Assembly: GCF_029227915.1 (NCBI RefSeq)
Contig: NC_079875.1
Coordinates: 19,587,001 to 19,651,000, forward strand
Length of the DNA stretch: 64,000 nt
Direction of reading: 5' to 3'
Origin: Hydractinia symbiolongicarpus
Lineage: Eukaryota; Cnidaria; Hydrozoa; Anthoathecata; Hydractiniidae
The notes beneath the pieces are model-generated. The model did not search any database, was not told the origin of the DNA, and worked only from the letters and a program-made list of their open reading frames with translations. The first letter of the stretch is position 1, and each line of letters starts with the position of its first letter. The position numbers and the translations under genes are program-made. Positions 13,105 to 24,429 of the stretch are shown here, in pieces.

Positions 13105-13776
13105 CCCCATTTTTCCATGTAATTGGTCCAGCCTTCCCTTTTTCTGATTCCTTCTAAATAAATAAATAATAAAGTGTAATTAAGTAAGTCCCTAATATAG
13201 TATATAAATAATTAACATACCTTTTTTTATCACACTTTATCCGTCTACTCATTATTATATCGTTCCTGTACATCTGAACAAATACATGGGTTGAGGTGTG
13301 TATGTATCATATCACATGTATGTACATTTCATCTTCATTATCCTGATATTTCCATATTCTTTTGTTTTTGTTATGATTGTGTTTTATTTTGCTGTCCATG
13401 GCTGGTTTGATCATTTGATTCACCTAGTCATGCTGATGAAGCCTGATATTGGCAGAAACAGCAAGAGTTTATAAATATTAAAATATATTCACAATTGTCT
13501 CACTTTATTGTAGTTAATCCCTGTTAATTTTAGTGCTTTTATCTATCTAAAATAAGACGTGTAAGACGGAGAGTTTATTCTTATAAAAAATGTTCTTAGG
13601 AGATTTTCTTATAGCTTAGCGTTTCTTTTCGTCAATTTTATTAATAACTAGATAAATCGGAAGACAATTTTTGGCGATTTTTGTACCCGCAAAGCTTAAA
13701 TTAGCGAAAGTTTCTGGGGCTTCGCCCCATACCCCACCTGGGGGGCTTACAGCGCCCCCCAGGACCAGCTGCTAAA

Positions 13777-13833
13777 TTCAAGACTTAGTCCAAATATTGC
13801 TGCGCAGCAGCAATATTTTGACTAAGTCTTGAA
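13777..13833. repeat. Subterminal palindrome inside the hAT 3' end
   Basis: TTCAAGACTTAGTC...AATATTGC is inverted as GCAATATT...GACTAAGTCTTGAA around TGCGCA, with about 27-nt arms and few mismatches. It sits just inside the right TIR, where hAT transposase-binding repeats are expected. Confidence 0.7.
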
Positions 13834-13853
13834 AAAGTCTGGATCCGCCCCTG

Positions 13854-14343
13854 CATATACTTTAAATTGGCGCCAGATGAGGGACACGAAAAGAGTTTTA
13901 AATATTAAAGAAGTTATATACTTGTTACATTTTATTGACTTTTTATGGTTTAGTTCTACGCTTAACCGTTTCACTGCAACTTGGATGTTTACATTTTTGA
14001 AGAATAAACAAGGTATCGTTACAATATATACAACGTCGTGTACACTACGAAATAATTTCAGTGAACTTTTAATGTTTTTATTGAACTCCTGTGTTGTTAT
14101 TTAACCTAATATCAAGTTTGCTGTCATTTTCATATTTTTTGTTTGCTGTTGTTGTTAAGGTGGAGTAAGGTTATTTCGAATATCACAAGGTTTTGAGCTG
14201 AACCCATTCACGTAATTTCAGGCCAAGGCATTATTGTTTTGAGCTTGGGTTTATTCATTTTGCGTGTTGTTGTAAATATATAGTCTTTTGTTGGGCTGTT
14301 GTTAGCAAACGTTTTACTCGTGTTGTGAGTTTCTCTTTATACA
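13854..14343. other. Interval with no recognised gene
   Basis: The 91-codon open frame at 13,829-14,104 overlaps the hAT right terminus and has no domain signature. The remainder could hold the 5' region of the gene that follows. I see no promoter element strong enough to call. Confidence 0.4.
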
Positions 14344-16302
14344 GAAAGTGTGCGAGATTTTATTGACGACAAGTTTGTTTACGCATTGAGCTTGGGGTGG
14401 TTTCTACATGGTGTATTATTCATCGGGTCTGCGAAGAATTAAAGACACTTGTGTCGAGTGAAGGTACGAAACGGTTTTTGGGAAAGATAGATGTTCTAAA
14501 GAAACTTGTATGGTATTGGGACAATGACGTTGATGTGCAATTGCTGAGAACAAAGGTTCTTATTATTTTTAATATTTATTTTTCTAAAATATGGCGCAAA
14601 ACGATAGGCTGGAAAAATGCACGGATAAATAATTTCCTTTTATTCTTTTAGATGGCGTTAAAGTTGCATATCCCAATGACTATGCTAATCAAAATGAAAT
14701 AGTGGCATCTACATGTGGTCAAGATTATGAACAAACGGAAAAACAAAAAGAAAGTGATGAACCTCAAGTGAAGTTGAAACAGTGGAATTAGCGGAGGCGG
14801 ATGACATGGCATCAAAAGACGTTGGTGTATTAGAAAGTATGTCAGATATTATTTCCTGATACCTCTTAGATTTTTATATTTATTTTTGTGTTAAACGAAT
14901 CCATCTGCCCTTGGGACATGAATAGGTAGATTATTTTTAAATCATTTAAATTTAGAGTCGAATCTTGATCTCAAATTACCGGTTAAAATTAAGAGAAGAG
15001 GCCGCCCAAAGGGAGTGGATTTTAACGTTATTGGTTTACCATACAAACGCAGGAAAAAGGCACTTGACAAACGTCCAACTCTTTTCAAATTACTACCTGT
15101 TCGGGAGCAGCAATGTCGCATAATGTCATGGATTTTCGGAGAACAAAAAGGTGAAGAAATTGTCAAACACGCCAATACAGTTTGTGAAAATGATCTTCCG
15201 AAAGCATTTCACTCTCTATGGCACTTCTAGATGAAAATGTGGATACGCAATTGATTTACAAGTACTTTACTTCAACCGCATTTGCCAAACTACAGAGACC
15301 TTTGATTGTGAAAGACAAAAAGGGAACCTGGACATGCCCACGATGCAAAAATGAAGCAGACGGTCACGTGATTGGGTGCGAAGTGTGTTTAAATTGGTAC
15401 CACCTGACATGCACCTGTTTAAAACAAAAACCAAAAATTGTTAATTGGGTGTGCAAGATGTGTTTGACTAGGAAATGTGGGAATTCAGGCAAGTTTTTTT
15501 GTCATTTCTACAAATACGTTTTGACATAAAAAAATTCAACTACATATGAATTAGAATATGACAATTCCAATCTTCTCGTATTTATATTTTCTTTAGTACC
15601 TGTTCGAAACAATATCAACGTACCAAAACCTCTTCCAATTTCTATTGAGGCGAATCGCAATGTTTGGTCCATGGCTTTTGAAACAGATTGTGCACAACAA
15701 ATGTCCTCAAAAACGGTTTTAACTCCGTCTAGTTCTCCATTTGAATTGTATTTTGACGACTTACAGTCACTTAGTCCACGAACTATGGTGTTAGGGCAAG
15801 TTCTTGATGGCTTATTTATCCTGATATTATCAACATTATTTCAAGAGAAAAATATTTTAATTTTGTCTTTTTCTTTTTTCGAACGCGTTAAAAGAGATTC
15901 AACACTTGCAGTTTTGCATGGTGACTGTGAAGATATCGATTTAATCGTCTCTGCTTCTTTTTACTCCAACCACTGGTCCTTGGTTTTGATTGATTGTGTG
16001 CAAAAGGATATTCTTTATCTGGACCCTATGTATGGTTATGTTCCAGACACGAAATTCAAGCAAGATATCAAAGTTATAAACCACATCATTTTGTATAATA
16101 TTCTCAATAAAAAAATTTGGAAACGGCAATACTGGAATCCATACCAGACTGGTGCATAATCACATCAGAGAGATTTGAGTGTTCTTTTTTCGCGAAAGTT
16201 ACCAAGGCAGAGAAACGGAGTGGATTGTGGCATATTTGTGGTAATGTACTTCTTATACATAATCAAGGACGCCGAATTCGATTTTTACAAATACGCAAAT
16301 AG
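14344..16302 (+). pseudogene. AT-hook / PHD finger / Ulp1 (C48) protease gene, multi-exon, frameshifted
   Basis: Reads as a gene with short introns. Exons are roughly 14,344-14,555, 14,652-14,836, 14,956-15,488 (GC-AG donor) and 15,597-16,302, with TTTTAG or TTTAG acceptors. In order it carries an acidic linker, an AT-hook (KIKRRGRPKG, near 14,985), a PHD-type zinc module (CPRCKNE...CEVCLNWYHLTC...CKMC, 15,335-15,465) and a Ulp1-like SUMO-protease domain. The three catalytic positions are visible in order: His in SNHWSLVLID (about 15,968), Asp in LYLDPMYG (about 16,020) and Cys in GVDCGIFVV (about 16,220). Frameshifts at about 14,770, 15,215 and just before the DCG motif break it. Such fusions are typical of large eukaryotic DNA-transposon ORFs, so an element origin is likely, but I saw no transposase core or TIRs. 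A diverged host gene is the alternative. Confidence 0.65.
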
Positions 16303-16325
16303 TTTATAACCTTTTGACTTCCGGT

Positions 16326-17584
16326 ATGACGTACTCACACAATTACATATCTTGGATTTTGTCGAAACTAAACAGCAATCGAATTGGCGGCATGCAGATT
16401 AAGAAAATCAATCATCTGACAACTATTCCTGTAAGTCATATGTCATAAATGTCACCTTGTCATTTCTTTACAATTAATTATTACCTGTCATGAATTTTGA
16501 AGCAACTTTTTAGTACCTACCAAAATCTTTTAGGATGCTGGCGTTTCAGAAAAATCTTGCGCTTCTTCGATAATAGATACAGACACACTGTCTGAGAAAC
16601 ACCATAATTCAAGTAATTATCTAATCTATTGCGTTTATTAACATTTTCTTTTTTTTTAAACTTGAATGTCACAAAAAAATTCCATCTGCTGTATATTTTA
16701 GGTGATTTGCAAACTTATGACTTTACAAGATGAACGAAAAAGGAAAGGCTAAAATGATTTTGTCTGTTTTGTTTTCTCCCGAATTTGCTATCGACTGTAT
16801 AAATGAAAACGAAAGTGTAGAGGAAGATGCGTTTCGAAGGATGGTCGAACAGGTTCTTCCAAATTGCATAAGTGACGAATCATTCGATATAAAACTAATT
16901 AGGAGATTTTGCCTAAAAGAAACTTATGGTAAGCTGTGCAAATACATAAAAGATGCAGTTGAATCACGGAAAGAAAGTTTGTGTGTAAATTGTAAAGCAG
17001 AGTTGGTCGAACCACGCTCTTGTGCAAGGTGCTTAGTCAGATACCACGACATTTGTTTTAATAGCACAGATGGAAATATTTACTTTAGTTGTGAGAAATT
17101 TTTGAAAAAGCGTAAGTTTTTTTACAAAACTTTATAGTACAGAAGTCTATAATTCTTTTGTCATTACATTCTCAAAATAATGTTAACATATTCCATTAGG
17201 AAAATCAGAGATGGAAAAAGCAATTGAAGAAGGTATAGCCGGCATCATATTCTTTTCCATTTGACTCGCTTTAATTTTTTATTATTAGTCACTTCCGCTT
17301 CTTAGAACAACGTGAAAAAAAAAAAAGAAAAAAAAAGGTGGTTTTGTCATTGGCGGCCGCTGTTAAGAAAAATGGCACATGACGGAAGTTTGATGGATAT
17401 TGTGCAAGAGTCAAGTGATCTTGATAACAATAACTTACTTGCGATTTGTAAGTACGAAGGGAAAAAGTACGCCCACGCGCTGAAAGAATTATTCAACACA
17501 TTTCCGAAATTCGAAAAGGAGTATTATATTTCAATGATGAAACCGTTAACACGACTGATGTATTTTCATTTTTGTTTTAATTAA
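16326..17584 (+). CDS. Second PHD-like zinc protein, multi-exon, function unknown
   Basis: A start at 16,326 is followed by plausible exons at 16,326-16,430 (donor GTAAGT), 16,534-16,612, 16,702-17,111 (donor GTAAGT), a tiny exon near 17,201-17,232 and a last exon 17,306-17,584. The long third exon encodes a helical segment and a compact cysteine cluster (CVNCKAEL...CARCLVRYHDIC...C, about 16,980-17,095) that resembles a degenerate PHD/treble-clef finger like the one in the preceding gene. The last exon has a BEN- or Myb-like helical look without a clear signature. Gene order and the shared finger suggest it belongs to the same element or gene cluster as 14,344-16,302. The exon model is inferred from splice consensus only. 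Confidence 0.4.
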
Positions 17585-17860
17585 CTTTTACTTGTGTTGG
17601 TTCAAGAACTTTCATTTTGTAAAAAATCAGAAAGTCTGGTATATGGAGATCTTTATCTTTATATACTGTAATTTTAACAGTACAGTTTTTAGTAGTGTTT
17701 GGTATACTTAGCACGCTTTTGTTGTCTCCGTCGTGTCGTGGAATAAAACCGGAGTTTTGTTTGCTTTAAGTTTTTTTGTATTTTTACAAAACGATTATGT
17801 ACAATATTTACTTTTTGCAAATAATACATTTTTGGTGTTTTATCGTCATTTTCGTTATTA

Positions 17861-18040
17861 CTGCCGGCAGACTAATATCTCTCTTTATTCTACCAGTAGT
17901 TGGTTCCTGCCGCCAGAAATGCCCCCTTTACTTTGCCGGTAGTTTCTGCCGGCAGACTAATATCTCTTCTTATTCTGCCGGCAGTTGGTTATTGCCGGCA
18001 GAATAAACACCCCTACTTATTCTGCCGGTACTGGCAGAAT
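17861..18040. repeat. CTGCCGGCAG palindrome cluster in a short tandem repeat
   Basis: The 10-nt palindrome CTGCCGGCAG and close variants recur at least five times in about 180 bp. Units of the form GCAGACTAATATCTCT...TATTCTGCCGG are tandemly duplicated (about 85-90 bp period). It is GC-rich against an AT-rich background. Function unknown. Confidence 0.6.
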
Positions 18041-18259
18041 ATCCACGTCCTTTACAGAAAGATTGAAGTTGGCGTCCTTGTTTTGTGTTCTCTTTCTGTA
18101 AAAACTATAGCTAGCTATAATTATAACTAAAGCTAGCTATATCTTGATATAGAAGCTCCATATTTATTTTTATTTTTTTATTTTTTGCAGTGTTAAGTCA
18201 TAAAACTGTCCCTCTTTCTCTCTATTCGGTGTCAGAACTGAAACTAACACTGAACCAAA

Positions 18260-18445
18260 CCGTGAAAATTGGTTTAAAATTGGTAAACTATTGGTTAAAA
18301 CTTGGTAAAGTATTGGTTAAAACTATTGGTACAACACTGGTTAAATATTGTAAACTATTGGTTAAAACTATTGGTGAAATATTGTCTAATAATCTTCTAG
18401 TTTACCAAGTTGGTAAACTAAGCTAGCTAGCTAGCTAGCTAGACA
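18260..18445 (+). repeat. Degenerate TTGGTTAAAACT tandem repeat and (AGCT)n
   Basis: The motif ACTATTGGTTAAAA/TTGGTAAA repeats about eight times between 18,265 and 18,415 and is followed by a short (AGCT)n run at about 18,422-18,443. It lies immediately 5' of the Helentron coding region and may belong to its 5' terminal repeats. Confidence 0.6.
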
Positions 18446-18505
18446 CTGTTGGCAACTACATTTTTTAATATTTTTAAGATCCCTGGTTATCCATAGCTAT
18501 ATGTT

Positions 18506-18724
18506 ATGTGTATCATGCTGTATTACTTTATATCCAAGATAGTTAATCTAACAGTTATTGCTGTGTTTCTGTTACTTTTGCTAATTTTGGCTGTCGATGT
18601 TGAAGTAAATTCTGGACCAGGCCCGCATTTTCATCAAAAAGTTGTTCTAGGCTCTTTTCCCCAAGGTGATCCTAGATTTGGTGAAAGTAGTGGTATACAA
18701 TGTGCCTGCAATGCACTCTATTGA
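18506..18724 (+). pseudogene. Helentron N-terminal segment with 2A-like and protease-like motifs
   Basis: A hydrophobic leader (residues about 10-32) runs into VDVEVNSGPGP, which looks like a decayed 2A ribosome-skipping motif (canonical core D-V/I-E-x-N-P-G-P; here Ser replaces Pro). Next comes SFPQGDPRFGESSGIQC followed by ACNALY. A G..QC..N block of this type marks the active-site Cys region of herpesvirus-type (C76-like) deubiquitinases and is seen at the start of many Helentron proteins. That functional assignment is inference. The frame stops at 18,722, and related sequence (DLDYVLEKGDELYK, about 18,770-18,815) continues in another frame. Confidence 0.6.
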
Positions 18725-18840
18725 ATATGTTTTTCTTCAATTAAAAAGGTTTCAATTTGGAAATCGTTTGATTTAGATTATGTATTAGAAAAAGGAGATG
18801 AATTGTATAAAAAATATTAGGTAAATTCCGTCCATTATTT

Positions 18841-19683
18841 ATGGATGAAAAGACTTCTAGTGTACTAATTGAAAAAAGTAATATTGAGATTGAAAAGTTA
18901 TCTTGTCTTTACGGATTGATGGGACAAACAGATATTTTTGTTAACCACGACACAATCACTGATATCGGAAATGGTCTAATATTTATGGCAAATGAAATTA
19001 GCTTCTCATTGATTTGGGCAAAAAAATCAATTTTTTGTTTGATTCTCACTGTCGGGATAAAGGTGGCTCATTAGTTGCAGATGGAAGTTCAATTCTTTCA
19101 TCTTTTAAGTCGCTTTGATGTGCAGAGGCACATTAAGTATCAATATTCTAAAAACGTGCAGATCTATTCGAAAAACGTGCAAAAATTTTTGGAACACATG
19201 AGCATGAGCGAATTAAAAAAGCAACATGTGAAAAGCGTGCAAGCATTGCAGTAACATCTCAGCATGAAGATATAGAAATGAAAAAGTGATTAAGTTACGC
19301 CAGTCGGGACTGAAATGCATGAAACTATACTGAGGAGGAAGCAGGAAAGTTATGTTAATAAATCTAATCAAACTTCAAAACAAAGGATAAAAAAATTCAC
19401 TAAAATGATAAAAGAAGGGCCATTCTAAATTTGTGTGGTCTGCAATTGTTGTCTTTACTTTAGATCAGTAATACTTTTCGATGTTGGCAAATATGATATT
19501 CACATATTTGACTTTTATAAAAAAGTTGAAAGTCCTGATGGAAAGTTTTACATTTGTCTCACTTGTCATAATAAGTTAAAAAAGTCAGAAATTCCTGCAC
19601 AAGCAGTTTGGAATAAACTTGATGTATTCAATTTGCTTAATGATTTAGCAAATTTGAACAGACTTGAAAAAGTTTTAATATAA
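18841..19683 (+). pseudogene. Helentron linker region and CxxCC zinc module, fragmented
   Basis: Open pieces at 18,841-19,074 and 19,435-19,683 follow each other in Helentron order. The second contains CNCCLYFRSVILF and ICLTCHNKLKK, a paired-cysteine module typical of the region just before the Rep domain. Between them are stops and a lysine/glutamate-rich repeat-like segment with duplicated QYSKNVQIYSKNVQKF. None is translatable as a unit. Confidence 0.6.
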
Positions 19684-19709
19684 GAATTCTATTTAAAAAG
19701 ATCACAATA

Positions 19710-20297
19710 ATGACTAAAGGCCAAATGCCAAAACTCAAAGGTAGTATTTGCAATGTTCCAATAGACACGGCAAATTTAGCAAGGACGCTCCCTCAAGGAG
19801 CTGATAGTAATGGTATTGTAATGCTAAAATTAAAGCGCAAGTTAACTTATAGAGGTCATGTTTACTTTGAAACTGTTTCACCAGTAAAAGTTCAGGCAGT
19901 ACTACAATACTTGAAAATGAATAACCCTTTGTACCAAGATATAACAATTGATATAGGTCAGATACCGACTGATATGTTATCTCTAGCTGAACCTATTGAA
20001 ATACCAATTGAAATACAGTCAGAAAATCATGTTCCTCAAATTGTTAGAAATGTTATCGAAGACTCTAATAATCCACTGGATCAGTTTAGAGTAGGGACGT
20101 CGGAAACTGTGCTTCTATCTAATATTCCTCAACCTGAAGAGGCAGTAATTGCACCAGGGGAAACTATGACACCTCTACCAGTTTTAATGGATGAAAAATG
20201 TGAGGAATTGGCTCACCCTTTTCTTTTCCCTACTGGAAAATTTGGTTACAAGGCTGACCGCAGTGTTAAGTTAAGTCCAGTAAAGTATTTTAATTAA
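19710..20297 (+). pseudogene. Helentron Rep-proximal domain fragment
   Basis: A 195-codon open piece starts MTKGQMPKLKGSICNVPID. It carries the conserved pre-Rep block (TLPQGADSNGIVMLKLKRKL...RGHVYFETV...VLQYLKMNNPLY) and ends with the LAHPFLFPTGKFGY motif that leads into the Rep domain in this family. A stop follows at 20,295, after which the same domain continues in pieces (20,300-20,560). Confidence 0.75.
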
Positions 20298-20558
20298 CGC
20301 TTGTTAAACTATAAACAAAAATTTGCTTCAGACTCTGATTACATTCTTTATGCACTTTCAGCCATGTTACACTTGAATTTAAACAGCCAAATAAATATAG
20401 CAATGAAAAAGATTACTTCCAATCTTTAACAGCCGGTGTACTGTCCAATGACATTTCCGATACAGTATAATCATTTATTGCAAAGGATGAAGGTTTCAAT
20501 TTTATGAATACAGTTAAAGGGACTCCAGCTTACTGGAAAAAGTTTCTCTCTGAAGTTT

Positions 20559-21904
20559 TTGGCTATGGTTAAGCAGCTTGGGTTGCCCACTTTCTTTATG
20601 ACATTAAGTTGTGCAGATTTAAGGTGGAATGAACTTATTTTAATAATTTCTAAACTTAAAGGCGAAAATCTTTCAGAGGAATATATCGATAAAATGACCT
20701 ATTTTGAACGATGCATTTATTTAAATTTTAATCCAGTGTTGCTTGATAGACATTTTTAATATAGGGTTGAAACATGCTTTAAAGAAACAGTGGTTAATGG
20801 GTCTCTTGCCAAAGTTAACTATTATGCGATTCGTGTTGAATTCCAAGTTCGTGGAAGTCCTCATATTCATTCTTTTTTATGGATTTTAAATGCTCCTATA
20901 TTAAGTGAAACAAATGTTGACAAATATGTTGCGTTTGTTGATTCTGTCATTAGGGCATATGTTCCAGATATAAATACAGATCTAGAGCTCCATGAACTAG
21001 TAACTACGTATCAAATTCATTCTCATTCTAAATCCTGCCGAAAGTATAAAAATCAAAGTTGTAGATACCATTTTGGTCGTTTTTTCACGGATTATAAGGT
21101 TATAGCTATTCCACTACTCAAAGACACAACATTGGATGAGAAAACAAAAATTCTAGAAAAGCGCAAATTGCTATTTGCCGTGGTTAAGGAATACATTGAT
21201 AAAAATTTGGATCCCCGAAAAAGAAACTTAAATCCATCAGATGATTCTTTTGAGCAAGTCCCAACGATAAAAGAGATTCTTCAAGAATTAGGGATTTGTG
21301 AGCATGACTATTATGAGGAACTTTCCACCTCTGATGACAGCGACTTCCAAATTCACCTAAAGCGTCCACCAAATTCTTGTTTTGTTAACAATTATTTTGA
21401 AGAAGGTTTAGCAGCTTAGACGTCCAATATTGACTTGTAGCCTGTTTTCAATCATTACAAGGCTGTTACATATATGTGTGCTTATTTTTCAAAATCTGAA
21501 GATGAGACTTCTGAGGCTATGAAGCAGGCAGCAAAAGAAGCTTTTAGTTCAAATGCAGATATAATGCAAATGAGAGCAATTGCCATAGCCTATGCTAATA
21601 AAAGAGAATGTTCTGTTCGGGAAGCTTTTTTATTTTAATGCCTGAGTTGTGGCTTAGAAAAACCTTTCCAGGTGTGATTTTTGCTAACAGTAATCTTCCT
21701 GAGAATCGTTTTAGAATATGTCGCAGCAAGGAAGAAATTGATGAGTTACCTGACGACAGTGTTGATATTTTTAAACGTAACATGATAGACCGTTACACTG
21801 AAAGACCAAATGGTACATTTTTAGGTGGAAAGTATAATATTGTAGATAGATTTTGCTATGCAGAATTGCACATTATTACTTGCCTGCGAAAGATAATGTT
21901 GTAA
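20559..21904 (+). pseudogene. Helentron HUH Rep nuclease (Helitron_like_N), broken
   Basis: The rolling-circle nicking nuclease is spread over three open pieces (20,559-20,759, 20,790-21,419, 21,608-21,904) and the stretches between. The metal-binding HUH motif is intact as RGSPHIHSFLW (His-Ile-His at 20,862-20,870). Both catalytic tyrosines are visible as TYMCAYFSK (Y-x3-Y, 21,471-21,485), in a segment bounded by in-frame stops at 21,417 and 21,438. It would nick one strand and stay joined to DNA through a tyrosine. The breaks are premature stops rather than loss of the catalytic residues. Confidence 0.82.
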
Positions 21905-22030
21905 ACGATAATCAGCCAACTGTTTTACAGGATGAACTGTTTGAAGTTGATAATACCAACTGTCATTACTCCAAAAATATCCCTTTAATGAGCTCAAAAG
22001 AAAAATTAAAATATCGCAAGGTTAAAGCAG

Positions 22031-22452
22031 TATTATTATTATTATTGTTATTGTTATTGTTATTGTTATTGTTATTGTTATTGTTATGTTATTGTTATTG
22101 TTATTGTTATTGTTATTGTTATTGTTATTGTTATTGTTATTGTTATTGTTATTGTTATTGTTATTGTTATTGTTATTGTTATTGTTATTGTTATTGTTAT
22201 TGTTATTGTTATTGTTATTATTATTGTTATTGTTATTGTTATTGTTATTGTTATTGTTATTGTTATTGTTATTGTTATTGTTATTGTTATTGTTATTGTT
22301 ATTGTTATTGTTATTGTTATTGTTATTGTTATTGTTATTGTTATTGTTATTGTTATTGTTATTGTTATTGTTATTGTTATTGTTATTGTTATTGTTATTG
22401 TTATTGTTATTGTTATTGTTATTGTTATTGTTATTGTTATTGTTATTGTTAA
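22031..22452 (+). repeat. (TTATTG)n hexanucleotide microsatellite
   Basis: About 70 near-perfect copies of TTATTG run without interruption except for a one-base slip near 22,085, a TTA variant near 22,217 and a TTATTA start. It sits inside the Helentron coding region, between the Rep domain and the helicase, and creates artificial poly-Leu, Cys-Tyr or poly-Asn open frames that are not genes. The purity implies recent expansion. Confidence 0.97.
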
Positions 22453-22559
22453 TTATTCTGAATATATATACAGAATATAGCCACTTCAGTGTTTGAAACA
22501 CTGTTATCAATGTGGGTCCTGTGTTCGGGATGTATACATTAAGTATACACCGGCATTTA

Positions 22560-22977
22560 TTTTGTACCAAATAGACATAAGTATCCTGAGAAATACGCAC
22601 ATCATTTGCTTTTTATGTTTTATCCTTTTCGTAATGAAAATGATCTCAAGTGTTCAACTTCCGGAACATATTTGGACAAGCTCAATCAAGCTGGTGTTAT
22701 CGATATTGTCAACCGAAACAAACAAGGTTTTGAACCTTGTGCAGATATAGTTGAAAAGGCATTAATAAATATGCGTTCGAATTTATCTTCAAACCAGGAT
22801 CAATTTGCTGATCAAGAAAATGATGAAGTGGCACAATTGATGGAAGATCCTCACAATTCTGAATCAGAGGATCCAGCTGAGGATGCTGTAGTGTTAGATG
22901 ATGTTTTTGTTTCTTCTAGTTGTTCACCAGTCATTAATACTGATGATGAGTTTAATAAAAAAAATTACATCACTTAA
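22560..22977 (+). pseudogene. Helentron inter-domain segment (Rep to helicase)
   Basis: The sequence PEKYAHHLLFMFYPFRNE...YLDKLNQAGVIDIVNRNK continues the Helentron protein after the microsatellite. It is followed by an acidic, serine-rich linker (DQFADQENDEVAQLMEDPHN). This matches the conserved block that precedes the PIF1 helicase in Helitron proteins. The open frame ends at 22,975. Confidence 0.65.
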
Positions 22978-22984
22978 TAAAAAT

Positions 22985-24420
22985 CAACGGCAATGTTTTG
23001 AGGTCATTTATAATTAGACGAAAAGATTCGTTAAAAATATGTCAGCTACTCAATCTATAGAGATTTCTCCATTGTATATGTTTTTACTGGAGGTGCTGGA
23101 ACAGGTAAATCACATTTAATAAAAACCGTTTATCACGCTTTAACTAAAATACTCCTATACAACTCAAAAACTTTGGATAAACCAAATGTATTATGACTTG
23201 CTCCAACAGGTGTAGCTGCTGTTAATGTTAATGGAACTACTATTGATTCTGCTCTTGGAATTCCAGTTGGTAGAATTGGAAAGAATTTACCTAGACTTAA
23301 TGATAAAAAGAGGTCTGTATTGAGAAAAAATCTGTGTGAATTGCGAGCCATTATCATTGACGAAATATCAATGGTCTCCAATTTGCTACTTTTGTATATT
23401 CACTTACAGTTAAATGAAATATTTGGTTGTTCTGATGATGTTCCGTTTGCTGGTATAACTGTTATAACAGTAGGTGACTTTTATCAACTGCCTCCAGTAC
23501 AACAACGAACAATATATCCTGAGTATAATGAATTGTGGCAAAATTTAGCACATTTGTGGAATCTTTTTAAGATGGTTGAACTAGATGAAGTTATGCGCCA
23601 AACAAGTGATTTAAAACTAATTGATCTCTTGAACGTTCGAACTACCTCAATTGAAGAAGAAGATGAGAAACTACTAAAATCTCGCTTTGTTACACAAAGC
23701 AATATAACTTATCCTAGTCACGCTCTTCATATCTTTGCAGAGAATAAACCATGTGATTAACATAATTGCCAAATGTTGAGATTAAATGAAAACCGTTTGT
23801 ATTCAATACTAGCAATTGATGATTTGCCTAAAAATGTTGCTAGAAATGTTACTGACAAAGCACTTAGTCGCAATCAAAGTCAAACAGGTGGTTTGGCAGG
23901 CAAACTAGCAGACAAAAGTCAAGGTTAATGCAAGAGTAATGTTAACCGTTAATATTGACATTGCAGATCGTTAATTAATGGAAAACTTGGGACAATTAAA
24001 CATATATCATTTAATGCTAATGGTTGTGTTAACAATATTTGTATAAACTTTGATGATGTTCAAGCTGGTCTAAAGAAGATGCAACACAATTCTTTAGCAA
24101 GGCAACACAGATGGGTACCTATTAAAAAAGCAGAGTCGAATATTATAATAAGGGCTAATAAAGATAGTTCTCCAACTATAAAGCGATCACAATTCCCCTT
24201 GATGTTAGCAAGTGCAAGGTTTAAGCCTTGATCAGGCAGTTATTAGTTTTTCGTTGTTAAAACAAAAAGGTTTCAACAATGGTCAAATGTATGTAGCTTT
24301 AAGTGGAGTTACTTCCTTGAATGGACTATTTTTAACAGGTGAATACAAACTATCTGCTATTAAAGCTGATGCCAAAGCAACATGTGAATATGACCGCATG
24401 AGAAGAGAAGCAACATTCCG
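22985..24420 (+). pseudogene. Helentron PIF1-like 5'-3' helicase, broken
   Basis: Superfamily-1 helicase motifs occur in order: Walker A GGAGTGKSHLI (23,089-23,121), Walker B IIIDEISMVS (about 23,350-23,380), motif III VGDFYQLPPVQ (about 23,470-23,505), and the C-terminal LDQAVISF...GQMYVALSGVTSLNGLFL block (24,225-24,330). The family consensus at the last motif is ALSRVxS; here a Gly replaces the ATP-sensing Arg. Frame breaks occur near 23,190, 23,758, 23,926 and 23,973. It would unwind DNA during rolling-circle transposition; this copy cannot. Confidence 0.85.
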
Positions 24421-24429
24421 ACCATTGCA

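Larger units (their letters stand above)
11513..13853 (+). mobile_element. hAT DNA transposon, decayed
   Basis: The left end CAGGCGCGGATCCAG and right end CTGGATCCGCCCCTG form hAT-type terminal inverted repeats with one difference. The 5' half (11,513-12,014) holds TGACTAA and GACGTCA subterminal repeats rather than the N-terminal transposase exon, so the element is internally deleted. The transposase remnant occupies 12,015-13,104. The 3' half has several hairpins (GGGGCTTCGCCCC near 13,715; a large palindrome at 13,777-13,833). No clean 8-bp target duplication is visible. Confidence 0.75.

Noticed and set aside
22022-22600. Very long poly-Asn, poly-Leu and Cys-Tyr open frames on both strands
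   Set aside because: They are translations of the TTATTG microsatellite, not genes.
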